Source: Lysobacter sp. TY2-98 (GTDB taxonomy: Bacteria; Pseudomonadota; Gammaproteobacteria; Xanthomonadales; Xanthomonadaceae). Taken from it: a DNA stretch of 64,000 bases. How positions within the stretch are numbered: the stretch's first letter is position 1; every line of letters begins with the position of its first letter. Shown here piece by piece: positions 18,386 through 29,309 of this stretch. Position numbers and translations under genes: made by a program. The notes below the pieces were generated by a model, which saw nothing but the letters and a program-made list of their open reading frames with translations, was not told the DNA's origin and searched no databases. The stretch lies in the NCBI RefSeq assembly GCF_003367355.1, contig NZ_CP031413.1, positions 930,001-994,000 on the forward strand. The letters run 5' to 3'.

Positions 18386-18408
18386 GCGACCCCCGGAACA
18401 GGCTCCGC

Positions 18409-19653
18409 ATGTTCACGCCCATTCCCGTCGCCATCGGCCTGCGCTACCTGCGCGCCAAACGCCGCAACGGCTTCATCTCTTTCATCTCGCTGGCGTCCAT
18501 CCTCGGCATCGCGCTGGGCGTGGCCGCACTGATCACCACGCTGGCGGTGATGAGCGGCTTCCAGCGCGAAATCCGCGATCGCATGCTGCAGATGGTCGCG
18601 CACGCGACGGTCAGCGGTTACGGCGAGCCGATCGAGGACTGGCCGCGCGCGGTCAACAAGGCGCTGGCCGACAAGCGCGTCGCGGGCGCCGCGCCCTACG
18701 TCGAAGCGCAAACCCTCCTGTCGGGCCCGCGCAAACAGCCCGCGATCGTGCGCGGCATCCTGCCGGACCAGGAACGGCACGTGTCCGTGCTCGCATCCAA
18801 AATGGTGCAGGGCAAGCTCGACGACCTGAAGCCGGGCACCTTCAACATCGTGCTCGGTCGCGAACTCGCGCTGTGGCTGGGCGTCGGGGTGGGGGACGAC
18901 GTGGTGATGATCACGTCGGAAGCGTTGACGACGCCGATCGGCGCCGTGCCGCAGATGAAGCGCTTCCACGTGAGCGGCATCTTCGAAGCCGGCTACAACG
19001 AATACGACCGCGGAATGGCGTTCACGTCGATGCAGGACCTTCAGCGCGTGCAGCGCATGGGCGACGGCGTCACCGGCGTGCGCCTGCGCCTGCACGACAT
19101 GGACCAGGCCTGGCAGGTTGCACGTGATCTCGCGCTGTCGCTCGGCGGCCCGTATCGCGTGAGCAACTGGGCCGACGAGAACGCCAACATGTTCCGCGCG
19201 CTCAAGATGGAAAAGACCATCATGGCGATCCTGCTGTCGCTGATCGTCGCGATGGGCGCGTTCAACCTGGTGTCGTCGCAGGTGATGCTGGTTACCGACA
19301 AACAGGCCGACATCGCGATCATGCGCACGCTCGGGCTGACGCCGCGCGGCGTGATGCAGGTCTTCATGGTGCAGGGCACGCTGATCGGCGTGATCGGCAC
19401 GATGTCCGGCGTGATTCTCGGCGTGCTTCTGACGCTGAACCTCGAGCACATCCTGCATGCGATCGAGCGCTTACTCGGCGTGCAGCTGTTGCCGGAGGAC
19501 GTCTACTACATCACCGGTCTGCCGACCGACATGCAGCCGAGCGACGTCATCATCATTGCGACCACCGCGCTGGTCATGGCCTTCCTTGCAACGATCTATC
19601 CGGCCTGGCGCGCCTCGCGCACGCCGCCGGCGGAGGCGCTGCGCTATGAATGA
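18409..19653 (+). CDS. lolC: Lipoprotein-releasing ABC transporter permease (LolC/LolE type)
   Basis: 414 aa from ATG 18409. The N-terminal helix region [33 protein letters not shown] is the LolC/E hallmark. A large periplasmic domain follows, then three C-terminal helices in an FtsX-like domain ([25 protein letters not shown]). It extracts lipoproteins from the inner membrane for LolA. Only one permease gene is present before lolD, so the transporter may be a LolF-like homodimer, or a second permease may be elsewhere. The stop overlaps the lolD start by 8 bases. Confidence 0.9.
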   Translation: MFTPIPVAIGLRYLRAKRRNGFISFISLASILGIALGVAALITTLAVMSGFQREIRDRMLQMVAHATVSGYGEPIEDWPRAVNKALADKRVAGAAPYVEAQTLLSGPRKQPAIVRGILPDQERHVSVLASKMVQGKLDDLKPGTFNIVLGRELALWLGVGVGDDVVMITSEALTTPIGAVPQMKRFHVSGIFEAGYNEYDRGMAFTSMQDLQRVQRMGDGVTGVRLRLHDMDQAWQVARDLALSLGGPYRVSNWADENANMFRALKMEKTIMAILLSLIVAMGAFNLVSSQVMLVTDKQADIAIMRTLGLTPRGVMQVFMVQGTLIGVIGTMSGVILGVLLTLNLEHILHAIERLLGVQLLPEDVYYITGLPTDMQPSDVIIIATTALVMAFLATIYPAWRASRTPPAEALRYE

Positions 19654-20353
19654 CGTGCGCTCCGATGTGGTGATCCGTGCGCAGGGCCTCGGCAAGACCT
19701 ACGCGGAGGGCAAGCTGCGGACGCCTGTGTTCGATGGGCTCGAACTCGAAGTCACGCGGGGCGAGACCGTCGCGATCCTCGGCGCTTCGGGCGCGGGCAA
19801 GAGCACGCTGTTGCATCTGCTCGGCGGTCTCGATACGCCAACCGCGGGCGAGGTCTTCGTCGAAGGCCGCAAGATGAGTGCGCTGTCGGACGCCGAGCGC
19901 GGGCGACTGCGCAACAGCGCGCTGGGTTTCATCTACCAGTTCCACCACCTGCTGCCCGAGTTCACCGCGCTCGAGAACGTGATGCTGCCGGTGATGCTCG
20001 CGGGCGTTTCGGCGAATGAAGCGAGCAAGCGGGCGACGTCGCTGCTCGAGTCGGTCGGGTTGGGGCATCGTCTCGGCCACAAGCCCGGCGAGCTGTCCGG
20101 CGGCGAGCGCCAACGCGCGGCGGTCGCGCGCGCGCTGGTCAATCGCCCCGGCTGCGTCCTCGGCGACGAGCCGACAGGCAACCTCGACGAGAAGACCGCG
20201 GCGACAGTGTTCGACCTCATGCTCGGCCTCAATCGTGACCAACGCACCAGCCTCGTGCTGGTGACCCACGACCGCAGCCTCGCGCGGCGCCTCGACCGCG
20301 TGCTGGAACTGCACGAAGGGCGATTGCGCGAACTCGCGCCGGACGAGGTCTAG
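19646..20353 (+). CDS. lolD: Lipoprotein-releasing system ATP-binding protein
   Basis: 235 aa. Complete ABC ATPase with Walker [10 protein letters not shown], signature [15 protein letters not shown], Walker [13 protein letters not shown] and switch His in [25 protein letters not shown] is the LolD-specific Q-loop region. It powers lipoprotein release through the LolC-type permease. It is translationally coupled to lolC and ends 6 bases before comEC. Confidence 0.94.
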   Translation: MNDVRSDVVIRAQGLGKTYAEGKLRTPVFDGLELEVTRGETVAILGASGAGKSTLLHLLGGLDTPTAGEVFVEGRKMSALSDAERGRLRNSALGFIYQFHHLLPEFTALENVMLPVMLAGVSANEASKRATSLLESVGLGHRLGHKPGELSGGERQRAAVARALVNRPGCVLGDEPTGNLDEKTAATVFDLMLGLNRDQRTSLVLVTHDRSLARRLDRVLELHEGRLRELAPDEV

Positions 20354-20359
20354 TCCGGC

Positions 20360-22690
20360 ATGAACGCGGCAAGGACGCCGCTCCTCTCCCCGACGATCGC
20401 GATCGCGCTGCTCGCGGGCGTGTGCGCGTGCCTCGGGCTGCCGGTCATGCCGCCCATGGCGGTGTCGATCGCATTGCTCGTGGCCGGTCTCGTAATCGCG
20501 TGGAAATGGGCAGCGCGGCGATGGGCGGGCGCGCTCGTCATCGGTTTCGCGATCACTGCGCTGCACGCCGCCCACGCGCTGACGATCCAGTTGCCGCCCC
20601 GGCCCGCGCAGCAGGAAGCAACGCTCACCGGTCGCATCGTCGACCTGCCGCGACGCGAGCCACGTCGCACGGCATTCGTCTTCGAGGCCGATACCTCGAC
20701 GCTGGCCGCGCTGGGCCATCAGCGTCTTCGCATCTCGTGGTACGACGATCGCAGCGGCGATGCGCCGGTACTGCATGCAGGTGAGCGCTGGCGTCTGACC
20801 GTGCGCGTCCGCGCACCGCGTGGCCTGCGAAACCCGGGGGGCGCGGATGGCGAAATGCATGCGTTCGCCGATCGTCTTGCTGCGACCGGCTATGTGCGTA
20901 CTGGCGAGCGTCTCGACCGGGCAAGTGGTCTGCAGGGCTGGCGGGACACCACGTCGACGCGCATTCGCGCAGCCGTCGCGAAGCCTTCGTCGCGCTTCGT
21001 CCGAGCGCTCGCGCTCGGCGACACCCGCGACCTCACCGACGCCGACTGGACGACGCTGCGTGCGGACGGATTGACGCACCTCGTCGCCATCAGCGGCTTC
21101 CATGTCGGCATGGTCGGCAGTGTCTGCGCGCTGCTGGTGCGCCTCATCTGGTGGCTGCTGCCGATGCTCGGTCGTCGACTGCCCGCGCGTCTCGCTGCCG
21201 CGATCGCGGGCCTCGCCGGCGCGACGGCCTACGCGGCGGCATCAGGCTTCTCGCTGCCGACGGTGCGCACGCTGCTGATGATCGCGATCGTCGTCGCTGC
21301 GCAGCTCTCGCGCCGCGCGATTGGCATGACGCAGATTCTGGCGATTGCGGCGATCGGGATGCTTCTTGTCGATCCGCTGTCGGTGTTGTCGGCGGGTTTC
21401 TGGCTGAGTTTCGCCGGTGTGGCGTGGTTGCTGTGGTGCATGCCGCGCGCGGGCACGTCGGCGGTGCGGGAACTCGCGAAAGCGCAGGCGGTGGCGACGA
21501 TCGGCCTGCTGCCGTTGACCGTCGTGCTGTTCGGTCAGGCGTCGCTCGCGGGACCGATCGCGAACCTGCTCGCGGTGCCGTTGTGGAGTCTCGTTGTCGC
21601 ACCGCTGTCGGTCGCAGGCGTTGCGCTGGACGGCATCCATCCCGCATTGGGCGCGGCGGCGTGGCGGCTCGCCGCGTGGACATTCGATCTCGCGTGGCCG
21701 CTGTTCGAGAGGCTGGCCGCGACGCCCTTGTCGCTCTGGTACGTACCCGAGCCATCGATCCTCGCCATCGTGCCCGCGCTTCTGGGCGCGGCGTGGTGGC
21801 TGATGCCACGCGGCACACCCGGTAAGGCCCTCGCGCTGATGCTGTGGCTCCCACTGCTGTGGCCCGATCGCCACGCACCCGTCGCGGGCGACCTCGAAGT
21901 CACCGCCATCGACGTCGGTCAGGGGCTGTCGGTACTGGTCCGCACCCGATCGCACGCACTGCTCTACGACATGGGGCCAGCGGTGCCGGATGGATTCGAC
22001 GCCGGCGAGCGCGCGGTCATCCCTGTACTGCACGCGCGCGGCGTCGCACGGCTGGACCGCATGGTCGTCAGTCACGCGGACCTCGACCATGTGGGCGGTC
22101 TCGCGGCAGTGCGGCGCGAGATGCCATCTTCCGACCTGCAGGCGCCGCCGGAGTCCGGTGTCGAGGGTTCGCGACCCTGCGTCGCCGGCCAGTCGTGGAC
22201 CTGGGACGGCGTCCGCTTCGTGTTCCTGCATCCGCCGCCGGACTTCCCGTATCTCGCCAACGATTCGAGTTGCGTGCTGCGCATCGAGAGCCGCCACGGC
22301 GCCGTGCTGCTGACGGGCGACATCAGCACGCTCGTGGAAACCCGGCTGGCGGCGGACGACCCGCCCGCGGTCCGCGCCGACGTCGTGTTCGTCGCGCATC
22401 ACGGCAGCCGGCATTCGTCCGATCCCGCCTTCGTCCAGGCCACGGGCGCGCGTGAAGCCGTGTTCTCGACCGGCCACGCGAATCGCTTCCATCACCCCGC
22501 TGACGAGGTGGTGGAGCGCTGGCAGGCCGCGGGCGCCCGGACCTGGAACACGTCGGAGGAGGGCGCGGTCACCTTGCGGCTGGAGGCGGGCGGAATCGAT
22601 GTCTGGGGCCAGCGCGACCTGCATCGCCGGTTGTGGGACGCGGCGCGACGGGACACCGCGGACGCTGGGCTATCCTATCGACGCGACTAA
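20360..22690 (+). CDS. comEC: DNA internalization protein ComEC/Rec2
   Basis: 776 aa. Hydrophobic N-terminal helices, an OB-like extracytoplasmic domain (DUF4131 region), a Competence domain with many helices (GLTHLVAISGFHVGMVG is its signature), and a C-terminal metallo-beta-lactamase domain with VVSHADLDHVGGL and HHGSRHSSD. The protein forms the inner-membrane channel for single-stranded DNA in natural transformation. Full length suggests the organism may be competent. Within the dense lol-com-exb-msbA run. Confidence 0.92.
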   Translation: MNAARTPLLSPTIAIALLAGVCACLGLPVMPPMAVSIALLVAGLVIAWKWAARRWAGALVIGFAITALHAAHALTIQLPPRPAQQEATLTGRIVDLPRREPRRTAFVFEADTSTLAALGHQRLRISWYDDRSGDAPVLHAGERWRLTVRVRAPRGLRNPGGADGEMHAFADRLAATGYVRTGERLDRASGLQGWRDTTSTRIRAAVAKPSSRFVRALALGDTRDLTDADWTTLRADGLTHLVAISGFHVGMVGSVCALLVRLIWWLLPMLGRRLPARLAAAIAGLAGATAYAAASGFSLPTVRTLLMIAIVVAAQLSRRAIGMTQILAIAAIGMLLVDPLSVLSAGFWLSFAGVAWLLWCMPRAGTSAVRELAKAQAVATIGLLPLTVVLFGQASLAGPIANLLAVPLWSLVVAPLSVAGVALDGIHPALGAAAWRLAAWTFDLAWPLFERLAATPLSLWYVPEPSILAIVPALLGAAWWLMPRGTPGKALALMLWLPLLWPDRHAPVAGDLEVTAIDVGQGLSVLVRTRSHALLYDMGPAVPDGFDAGERAVIPVLHARGVARLDRMVVSHADLDHVGGLAAVRREMPSSDLQAPPESGVEGSRPCVAGQSWTWDGVRFVFLHPPPDFPYLANDSSCVLRIESRHGAVLLTGDISTLVETRLAADDPPAVRADVVFVAHHGSRHSSDPAFVQATGAREAVFSTGHANRFHHPADEVVERWQAAGARTWNTSEEGAVTLRLEAGGIDVWGQRDLHRRLWDAARRDTADAGLSYRRD

Positions 22691-22706
22691 CGCCCACGGA
22701 GGCGAC

Positions 22707-23336
22707 GTGCTCGAACTCGTGAAGTCCGGCGGCTGGCCGATGATCCCGCTGCTGCTGCTGTCGGCCTTGGCGCTGGCGCTTATCGTCGAACGTGGGTGGA
22801 CGCTCCGCCGCAGCCGCGTCATGCCGCCCAAGCTGGGCGACGAAGTGCGCGTCTGGGCGGCGCGCGGCAACCTCGATCCCGCACACATCGAGTCGCTGCG
22901 CCAGACCTCGCCGCTGGGGGCGCTGCTCGCGGCGGTGCTCGACATGCGCAACCGCTCGCGCGAGGTCATGCGTGAACGCGTCGAGGACGTCGGTCGCCAC
23001 CTCGTGCACCGCATGGAGCGCTACCTGAACACGCTCGGCACGATCGCGGCTGCGGGCCCGCTGATGGGCCTGTTCGGAACCGTCGTCGGCATGATCCAGA
23101 TGTTCCTCGGCATCCTCGACTACGGCATCGGCGACGTGAACCAGCTCGCCGGCGGCATCGGCAAGGCGCTCGTGTGCACCGCGACCGGCATGATCGTCGC
23201 GATTCCCGCGCTGGTGGCGCATCGCTGGTTCCGCGGCCGCATCGCCGAATACATCATCGACATGGAGCACGAGGCGATCGCGTTGATGGACGTGGTCGAA
23301 TCGCGCGCGACGCGCCCGGCACCGCAGGCCGCCTGA
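22707..23336 (+). CDS. exbB: ExbB/TolQ-type MotA proton channel protein
   Basis: 209 aa from GTG 22707, chosen for the GGAGG just upstream; the comEC frame ends 16 bases before. Three membrane helices with the conserved GPLMGLFGTVVGMIQMF and GGIGKALVCTATGMIVAIPALVAH segments. With ExbD it forms a proton-driven motor for TonB or a related partner. No tonB gene is adjacent. In Xanthomonadaceae an exbBD pair sits between comEC and msbA, so the partner may be another envelope system. Confidence 0.87.
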   Translation: MLELVKSGGWPMIPLLLLSALALALIVERGWTLRRSRVMPPKLGDEVRVWAARGNLDPAHIESLRQTSPLGALLAAVLDMRNRSREVMRERVEDVGRHLVHRMERYLNTLGTIAAAGPLMGLFGTVVGMIQMFLGILDYGIGDVNQLAGGIGKALVCTATGMIVAIPALVAHRWFRGRIAEYIIDMEHEAIALMDVVESRATRPAPQAA

Positions 23337-23337
23337 C

Positions 23338-23772
23338 ATGCGCATCGGCGGGCATCGTCCGGTCGACGAGCCGGAGATCAACCTGATTCCCCTGATCGAC
23401 GTCATCCTGACGCTGGTCATCTTCTTTGTCGTCACTGCGACCTTCGAAGGCCGCTCCGCGCTCAAGCTCGAGCTGCCGAAGGCGAGCGGGGAAGCGACGA
23501 ACGTGCACGAGCCGCTGACCGTCCTCGTGAATGCGCAGGGCAAGTATTTCGTCGGCGATCGCGAAGTGATTCGTGATGACGCTGCTTCCCTGAAGGCGAC
23601 CATCAACGAAGTTGGCGGTAACGATCGAGATCGCCCGGTCATGCTCCGCGCCGACGCGCGCACGCCGTACCAGGCCGTCATCACCGCGCAGGAAGCGCTG
23701 GGCCAACTCGGCTATCGCCACATCCTGCTCGCCGTCGCCACGCCGACCGAGCGCAAGGCGGCAACGAAGTGA
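23338..23772 (+). CDS. exbD: ExbD/TolR family biopolymer transport protein
   Basis: 144 aa. One N-terminal helix with the proton-carrying Asp in EINLIPLIDVILTLVIFFVVTATF, then a periplasmic domain (LTVLVNAQGKYFVGDREV) with the usual VMLRADARTPYQAVI strand. It pairs with the exbB gene one base upstream and overlaps msbA by 4 bases. Confidence 0.9.
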   Translation: MRIGGHRPVDEPEINLIPLIDVILTLVIFFVVTATFEGRSALKLELPKASGEATNVHEPLTVLVNAQGKYFVGDREVIRDDAASLKATINEVGGNDRDRPVMLRADARTPYQAVITAQEALGQLGYRHILLAVATPTERKAATK

Positions 23773-25517
23773 GCGACGACCGTTCGGCCTGGCCGACCTA
23801 TCGCCGCCTGCAGCAGTTCGGCAAGCCGTATCGCGGCCTGATGATCGTCGGCTTCATCGCGATGGCGCTCGAAGCCGCGGCGGGCGGCCAGTTCACCCGG
23901 CTGATGCAGCCGATCATCGACAAGAATTTCGTCGCGCCGAACGCCCGTTTCGACTGGGCGCTGCCGCTGCTGATCGTCGCGCTGTTCGTCGGCCGCGGTA
24001 TTGCCGGCTACGTCACCGACATGGCGATGGCGCGCGCCGGCCGCAGCATCGCGCGCGACCTGCGCGTCAAGGTGCTGGCGAAATACCTGCGCCTGCCGGG
24101 CCTGCGTTTCGACACCGAACCCGTGCCGTCGATGCTCACGCGGCTCGGCTCCGACAGCGATCAGGTCGCGCTGGCCGCGGTCGATGCGCTCAAGGTGATG
24201 CTGCAGCAGTCCTTCCAGGTGATCGCGATGCTCGCGGTCATGCTGTGGGCAAGCTGGAAGGTGACGCTCGCGATCCTCGTGCTTGCGCCGCCGCTGGGCT
24301 GGATCATGGACAAGGTCGGGCGTCGCTATCGACGCATCGGCCATCGCATCCAGGAGAGTGGGGCCACGCTGCTGCAGCTCGCCGACCAGTCGCTGGGCAA
24401 CCATCAGGAAGTGAAGGTCTACGGCGCGCAGGGCGTGGAAACGGCGCGCTACCAGGCGCAGGCCGACAGTTACCTCAAGCTCTCGCTGAAAGTGGAGTCC
24501 ACGCGCTCGATCTCGTCCGCGATGGTGCAGCTGATGGGCGCGATCGGCCTGGCTGCGCTGCTGATCCTCGCCGGCAACGAAGCAGCGAAGGGTCATCTCA
24601 CCGCGGGCGGCTTCGTCGCCCTGATGATGTCGATGATGGCGATCATCCCCGCGATCAAGCAGCTCACGAACGTGCAGGGCATGCTCCAGCGTGGCGTTGC
24701 GTCCGCCGATCGCCTGTTCGATGTGCTCGACATGCCGGATGAAGTTGACGCGGGCGACGTTCCGATCGAGCGCTCGCGCGGTGAACTCGAATTCCGCGAC
24801 GTGTTCGCGCGCTATCCCGGGCAGGCCGCGCCGGCGCTATCGGATATCACGTTCTCCGCGAAGCCCGGCACCGTCACCGCGATCGTCGGTCGCTCCGGCA
24901 GCGGCAAGTCTACGCTGATCAAGCTGATCCCGCGTTTCTACGATGTCGAAGCGGGCGCGATCCTGCTCGACGGTCGCCCGATCGGCGACTACCGGCTCGC
25001 CGATCTGCGTCGTCAGATCGCGCTGGTCGGCCAGCAGGTGATGCTGTTCGACGGCTCCGTCGCGGCGAACGTCGCCTACGGCGAACTCGGTGAATCGACG
25101 CCGGAAAGCCTCCGCGCCGCAATCGAGGGCGCGAACGCCGCGGAGTTCGTCGATCGCATGCCTGAGCTGTCCGATACCGCGATCGGCGTGCGGGGTGGTC
25201 GCCTTTCAGGCGGCCAGCGCCAGCGCCTCGCGATCGCGCGCGCGATGCTCAAGGACGCGCCGATTTTGATCCTCGACGAAGCCACCGCAGCGCTCGACAC
25301 CGAATCCGAGCGCCTCGTGCAGGACGCACTCGAACGCCTGATGCCGGATCGCACCACGCTGGTGATCGCGCATCGCCTGTCGACGATCGAACACGCCGAT
25401 CAAGTGCTCGTGCTCGACCAGGGCCGCATCGTCGAGCGTGGCACGCATGCCGAATTGCTCGCATTGGGTGGTCTGTACGCGCATCTGCACCGGATGCAGT
25501 TCCGCGAGGCGAACTGA
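23769..25517 (+). CDS. msbA: Lipid A export ATP-binding/permease MsbA
   Basis: 582 aa, starting at GTG 23769 within the exbD stop. N-terminal six-helix transmembrane domain with the MsbA-typical [17 protein letters not shown]-terminal ABC ATPase with Walker [10 protein letters not shown], signature [14 protein letters not shown], Walker [13 protein letters not shown] and VIAHRLST. It flips lipid A-core across the inner membrane. Followed directly by lpxK and kdsB, which act in the same LPS pathway. Confidence 0.94.
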   Translation: MSDDRSAWPTYRRLQQFGKPYRGLMIVGFIAMALEAAAGGQFTRLMQPIIDKNFVAPNARFDWALPLLIVALFVGRGIAGYVTDMAMARAGRSIARDLRVKVLAKYLRLPGLRFDTEPVPSMLTRLGSDSDQVALAAVDALKVMLQQSFQVIAMLAVMLWASWKVTLAILVLAPPLGWIMDKVGRRYRRIGHRIQESGATLLQLADQSLGNHQEVKVYGAQGVETARYQAQADSYLKLSLKVESTRSISSAMVQLMGAIGLAALLILAGNEAAKGHLTAGGFVALMMSMMAIIPAIKQLTNVQGMLQRGVASADRLFDVLDMPDEVDAGDVPIERSRGELEFRDVFARYPGQAAPALSDITFSAKPGTVTAIVGRSGSGKSTLIKLIPRFYDVEAGAILLDGRPIGDYRLADLRRQIALVGQQVMLFDGSVAANVAYGELGESTPESLRAAIEGANAAEFVDRMPELSDTAIGVRGGRLSGGQRQRLAIARAMLKDAPILILDEATAALDTESERLVQDALERLMPDRTTLVIAHRLSTIEHADQVLVLDQGRIVERGTHAELLALGGLYAHLHRMQFREAN

Positions 25518-26515
25518 TGGCGCGCACGCCGCGCCACTGGTACGGCGACGCGCCCGTGCCGCTCGCGGCTCGCGCGATCGAACCCCTGTATCGCTTCATC
25601 ACGCGAACGCGCGCGGCCATGTATGCGCGCGGACTGCTGCGACGTCGCCGTGCAGGCGCGCCGGTCCTGGTCGTTGGCAACATCACCGCCGGCGGTACGG
25701 GCAAGACGCCGCTGACGATTGCGCTCGTCGAACGCCTGCGCGCTGCGGGCTGGACGCCTGGCATCGCCACGCGCGGCTACGGTCGAGAAGGCAAGGAACC
25801 GCTGTGGGTCGATGCCGCGACGCCCGCGCAGCTCGCCGGCGATGAGCCCGTGCTGATCGCGCATCGCACCGGTGCGAAGGTGCGTGTCGATGGCGACCGC
25901 GCACGTGCGGCCGCTGAGCTGGTGCGCGCCGGTTGCGATGTGATCGTCTGCGATGACGGCCTTCAGCATTACCGGCTTGCGCGCGACATCGAGATCGAGG
26001 TCATCGACGGGGCGCGTCGTTACGGCAACGGCCGTATGCTGCCGGCCGGACCATTGCGCGAGCCTGCGAGCCGCGCGACGCACTGCGACTTCCGCGTCGT
26101 CAACCTCGGCGACGGTGGGCAGAGCGAACCGGAATTCGGCGAGTGGCCGATGCGACTGACGGTCGACGACGCGATGCCGCTGCACGGGCGACGCCCGCGT
26201 CCGCTGGCCGCCTTCGCGGGTCAGCGGGTGCACGCTGTCGCAGGCATTGGCGATCCGTCGCGGTTCTTCAACACCTTGAAGTCGCGCGGGATTGCCGTCG
26301 TGCCGCATGCATTCGCCGACCACTACGCGTATCGCGCCGAAGACCTCGCGTTCGCGAGCGCATTGCCGATCCTGATGACCGAGAAGGATGCGGTGAAGTG
26401 CGCGGCGTTCGCACCCGATGACAGCTATGCCGTGCCGATCACCGCAGGGCTTCCGGAAGCGTTCTGGACCTCGCTGCTCGACCGCCTCGATCGCCTTCGC
26501 AGGACGCCCGCATGA
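25517..26515 (+). CDS. lpxK: Tetraacyldisaccharide 4'-kinase
   Basis: 332 aa. P-loop [13 protein letters not shown] at about residues 54-66. [26 protein letters not shown] and [14 protein letters not shown] are LpxK-specific. It phosphorylates the 4' position of the lipid A precursor at the inner membrane. Its start overlaps the msbA stop by one base and its stop overlaps the kdsB start by four. Confidence 0.95.
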   Translation: MARTPRHWYGDAPVPLAARAIEPLYRFITRTRAAMYARGLLRRRRAGAPVLVVGNITAGGTGKTPLTIALVERLRAAGWTPGIATRGYGREGKEPLWVDAATPAQLAGDEPVLIAHRTGAKVRVDGDRARAAAELVRAGCDVIVCDDGLQHYRLARDIEIEVIDGARRYGNGRMLPAGPLREPASRATHCDFRVVNLGDGGQSEPEFGEWPMRLTVDDAMPLHGRRPRPLAAFAGQRVHAVAGIGDPSRFFNTLKSRGIAVVPHAFADHYAYRAEDLAFASALPILMTEKDAVKCAAFAPDDSYAVPITAGLPEAFWTSLLDRLDRLRRTPA

Positions 26516-27279
26516 CCGATTTCGTCGTCGCCATTCCCGCGCGCTACGCCGCGTCGCGACTGCCGGGCAAGCCGCTGCGCCTGCTCGGTGGCGATCCGCT
26601 CGTGCTGCACGTCGCGCGACGCGCGCTCGAGGCCGGCGCCCGCGATGTCTGGGTGGCGACCGACGACGAGCGCATCGCGCGCGCGCTGGACGGCAGCGGC
26701 GTGCGGGTCGCGATGACGTCACCCGACCACGCGTCCGGCACCGACCGCCTCGCCGAATGCGCACGCACGGCGGGCTGGGACGACGCCACGATCGTGGTGA
26801 ACCTGCAGGGCGACGAGCCGTTTGCCCCGGTCGCGGGCATCCGCGCTGTGGCCGGCCTGCTGGAAACCTCGACCGCACCGATGGCGACTTTGGCCGCGGT
26901 GATCGACGACGTCGACCAGCTGCTCGATCCGAACGCCGTCAAGGTCGTCGCCGATGCGACCGGTCACGCGCTGTATTTCAGCCGGGCGCCGATTCCGTGG
27001 CCGCGTGATGCGTTCGCCCGCTCGCGCGATGCGCTGCCCGGCGTCGGTCCGTGGCTACGCCACATCGGAATCTACGCCTATCGCGCCGGGTTCCTGCAGA
27101 CGTTCGCCTCGATGCCGCCGGGGCGTCTGGAATCGATCGAATCGCTGGAGCAGCTGCGGGTGCTGGAAGCGGGGTACCGCATCGCCGTCACCGTCACGCC
27201 CGAGCCGTTCCCACCCGGCGTCGACACGCCCGAGGATCTCGAACGCGCGGAACGGCACCTGGCGTCGCGCGCAGGCTGA
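26512..27279 (+). CDS. kdsB: 3-deoxy-manno-octulosonate cytidylyltransferase
   Basis: 255 aa. [19 protein letters not shown] is the nucleotide-binding opening of Kds[23 protein letters not shown] and [15 protein letters not shown] are family-conserved. It activates Kdo as CMP-Kdo for the LPS inner core. Last gene of the msbA-lpxK-kdsB block. Confidence 0.95.
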   Translation: MTDFVVAIPARYAASRLPGKPLRLLGGDPLVLHVARRALEAGARDVWVATDDERIARALDGSGVRVAMTSPDHASGTDRLAECARTAGWDDATIVVNLQGDEPFAPVAGIRAVAGLLETSTAPMATLAAVIDDVDQLLDPNAVKVVADATGHALYFSRAPIPWPRDAFARSRDALPGVGPWLRHIGIYAYRAGFLQTFASMPPGRLESIESLEQLRVLEAGYRIAVTVTPEPFPPGVDTPEDLERAERHLASRAG

Positions 27280-27413
27280 ACGCGGCATTGCGACGCGGCC
27301 GTGCCGGTTCTCACCGCCTGCGCTTGCCTGCCGGATAATCGGCCCCATCTCGCGCTGATGCCGATCCCCCGCATGTTCCGACGCTGTACGCGCGGGGCGG
27401 AGCTTTCCGGACG

Positions 27414-29306
27414 ATGAAGCCGTCCACGCCCGCTTTCGACGCCAAGGACTTCGTCCGCAACCTGAGCACCGCGCCGGGCGTGTACCGGATGATCGCGGCG
27501 GACGATGCCGTGCTGTACGTCGGCAAGGCGAGCGCGCTGAAGAACCGCGTATCGAGCTACTTCAACAATACGCCGAAGTCCGCGCGCATCGCGGCGATGA
27601 TTTCGCAGATCGCGCGCATCGAAGTCACGGCAACGCGCACCGAAGCCGAAGCGCTGATCCTCGAGAACGAGCTCATCAAGTCGCTGAAGCCGCGTTACAA
27701 CGTGCTGCTGCGCGATGACAAGAGCTATCCCTATGTCCTGCTGACGACCGAGGACTATCCGCGCATCGCGGTCCATCGCGGCCCGCGTGCGGTGCAGGGC
27801 AAGTACTTCGGCCCGTATGCGAGCGTCGGTGCGGTGCGCGAGACGCTCAACCTGATACACAAGCTGTTCAAGCTGCGCAGTTGCGAGGACACCGTCTTCC
27901 GCAACCGCTCGCGGCCATGCCTGCAGTTCCAGATCGGCCGGTGCAGCGCGCCTTGCGTGAACCTGATCGCGAACGACGAGTACGCGCAAAGCGTGCGGCG
28001 CGCGTCGATGATGCTCGAAGGCCGCAGCGACGAGCTCACCAACGAGCTTGCGCGCAGCATGGAGCAGGCGAGCATGAACCTCGACTTCGAGGAGGCTGCA
28101 CGCCTTCGCGATCTTGTCGCCGCGATCCGCACCTTGCAGGCGCGCCAGTACGTCGACGGTCGCGCCGCCGACCTCGACGTACTCGCCATCGCCGCACAGG
28201 GCGCGAATGCCTGCGTCGTGCTCATGGCCTTCCGCGACGGTCGCAACCTCGGTACGCGGGCGTTCTTCCCCAAGACCAACGGCAGCGACCAGGCGGACGA
28301 AGTGCTGGGCGCATTCGTCTCGCAGCACTACATCGACAAGACGCCTCCCCGTGAGATCGTGCTCGATCGCGACATCCCCGATCGCGAGTTGCTCGAGCAG
28401 GCGCTGTCGATGGCGAGCGATCGCAAGGTCCAGATCCGCTGCAGCGTGCGCGGCGAGCGCGCCGGCTACCTCGACATCGCAGGTCGCAATGCGCAGATGG
28501 CGCTGGCCTCGGAGATGACGAGCGCAACCGCGCAGCGCGGGCGTGTCGAATCGCTGCGCGACCTGCTGGGCATGGACGACGTGCCCAACCGTATCGAATG
28601 CTTCGACATTTCGCACACGATGGGCGAGGCGACCGTTGCGTCGTGTGTCGTGTTCGATGCCGAGGGCGCGTGTCGTGGGCAGTACCGTCGCTACAACATC
28701 ACCGGCATCACGCCGGGTGACGATTACGCCGCGATGCATCAGGCGTTGTTCCGACGGTTCAAGCGCGCGATCGATGCGCGTGAGGCGATTGAAGGTGAGT
28801 CGCCGGCGTCCGATCGCGCGACCAAGGCCGCGGCCGTGCTGCCCGACATCCTGCTGATCGACGGCGGCGCCGGGCAGGTGGCGCAGGCGAATGCGGTGCT
28901 GGCCGAACTCGGTGTCGACGGCGTGCGCGTGGTCGGTGTCGCCAAGGGGCCGGAGCGTCGTCCGGGCGACGAGGATCTGCTGTTGCCGGATGGCCGCATC
29001 ACGCACCCCGGGGCGCAGTCGCCGGCGCTGCAGCTCGTCCAGCAGGTGCGTGACGAGGCGCACCGTTTCGCGATCACGGGGCACCGCGGCAAGCGGCAGA
29101 AAGCCCGCACGACCAGTCGCCTGGAGGATATTCCGGGCATCGGGCCGCGCCGCCGCGCCGCATTGCTCAAGCATTTCGGCGGGCTCGGCGGACTGAAGGC
29201 CGCGGGCGTCGAGGAGATCGCGCGGGTCGAGGGCGTGAATGAAGCCCTCGCTCAGCGGATCTATGACACCCTCCACGGATTGGCGTCGCAGGGCGGCGCG
29301 GAGTAG
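27414..29306 (+). CDS. uvrC: Excinuclease ABC subunit C
   Basis: 630 aa. N-terminal GIY-YIG nuclease (PGVYRMIAADDAVLYVGKA...LKNRVSSYF), Cys-containing CLQFQIGRCSAPC region, UVR domain (MNLDFEEAARLRDLVAAI), RNase H-like C-terminal nuclease (IECFDISHTMGEATVASCVVFD; LLIDGGAGQV) and HhH pair at the end (LEDIPGIGPRRRAALLKHFGG). It makes both incisions in nucleotide excision repair. 134 bases separate it from kdsB, so it may have its own promoter. It is followed three bases later by pgsA, as in E. coli. Confidence 0.96.
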   Translation: MKPSTPAFDAKDFVRNLSTAPGVYRMIAADDAVLYVGKASALKNRVSSYFNNTPKSARIAAMISQIARIEVTATRTEAEALILENELIKSLKPRYNVLLRDDKSYPYVLLTTEDYPRIAVHRGPRAVQGKYFGPYASVGAVRETLNLIHKLFKLRSCEDTVFRNRSRPCLQFQIGRCSAPCVNLIANDEYAQSVRRASMMLEGRSDELTNELARSMEQASMNLDFEEAARLRDLVAAIRTLQARQYVDGRAADLDVLAIAAQGANACVVLMAFRDGRNLGTRAFFPKTNGSDQADEVLGAFVSQHYIDKTPPREIVLDRDIPDRELLEQALSMASDRKVQIRCSVRGERAGYLDIAGRNAQMALASEMTSATAQRGRVESLRDLLGMDDVPNRIECFDISHTMGEATVASCVVFDAEGACRGQYRRYNITGITPGDDYAAMHQALFRRFKRAIDAREAIEGESPASDRATKAAAVLPDILLIDGGAGQVAQANAVLAELGVDGVRVVGVAKGPERRPGDEDLLLPDGRITHPGAQSPALQLVQQVRDEAHRFAITGHRGKRQKARTTSRLEDIPGIGPRRRAALLKHFGGLGGLKAAGVEEIARVEGVNEALAQRIYDTLHGLASQGGAE

Positions 29307-29309
29307 GGC

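Noticed and set aside
27078..29276. 732-codon open frame on the minus strand opposite uvrC
   Set aside because: High-GC shadow of the uvrC reading frame: Arg/His/Ala-rich product without any domain, and uvrC is certain.
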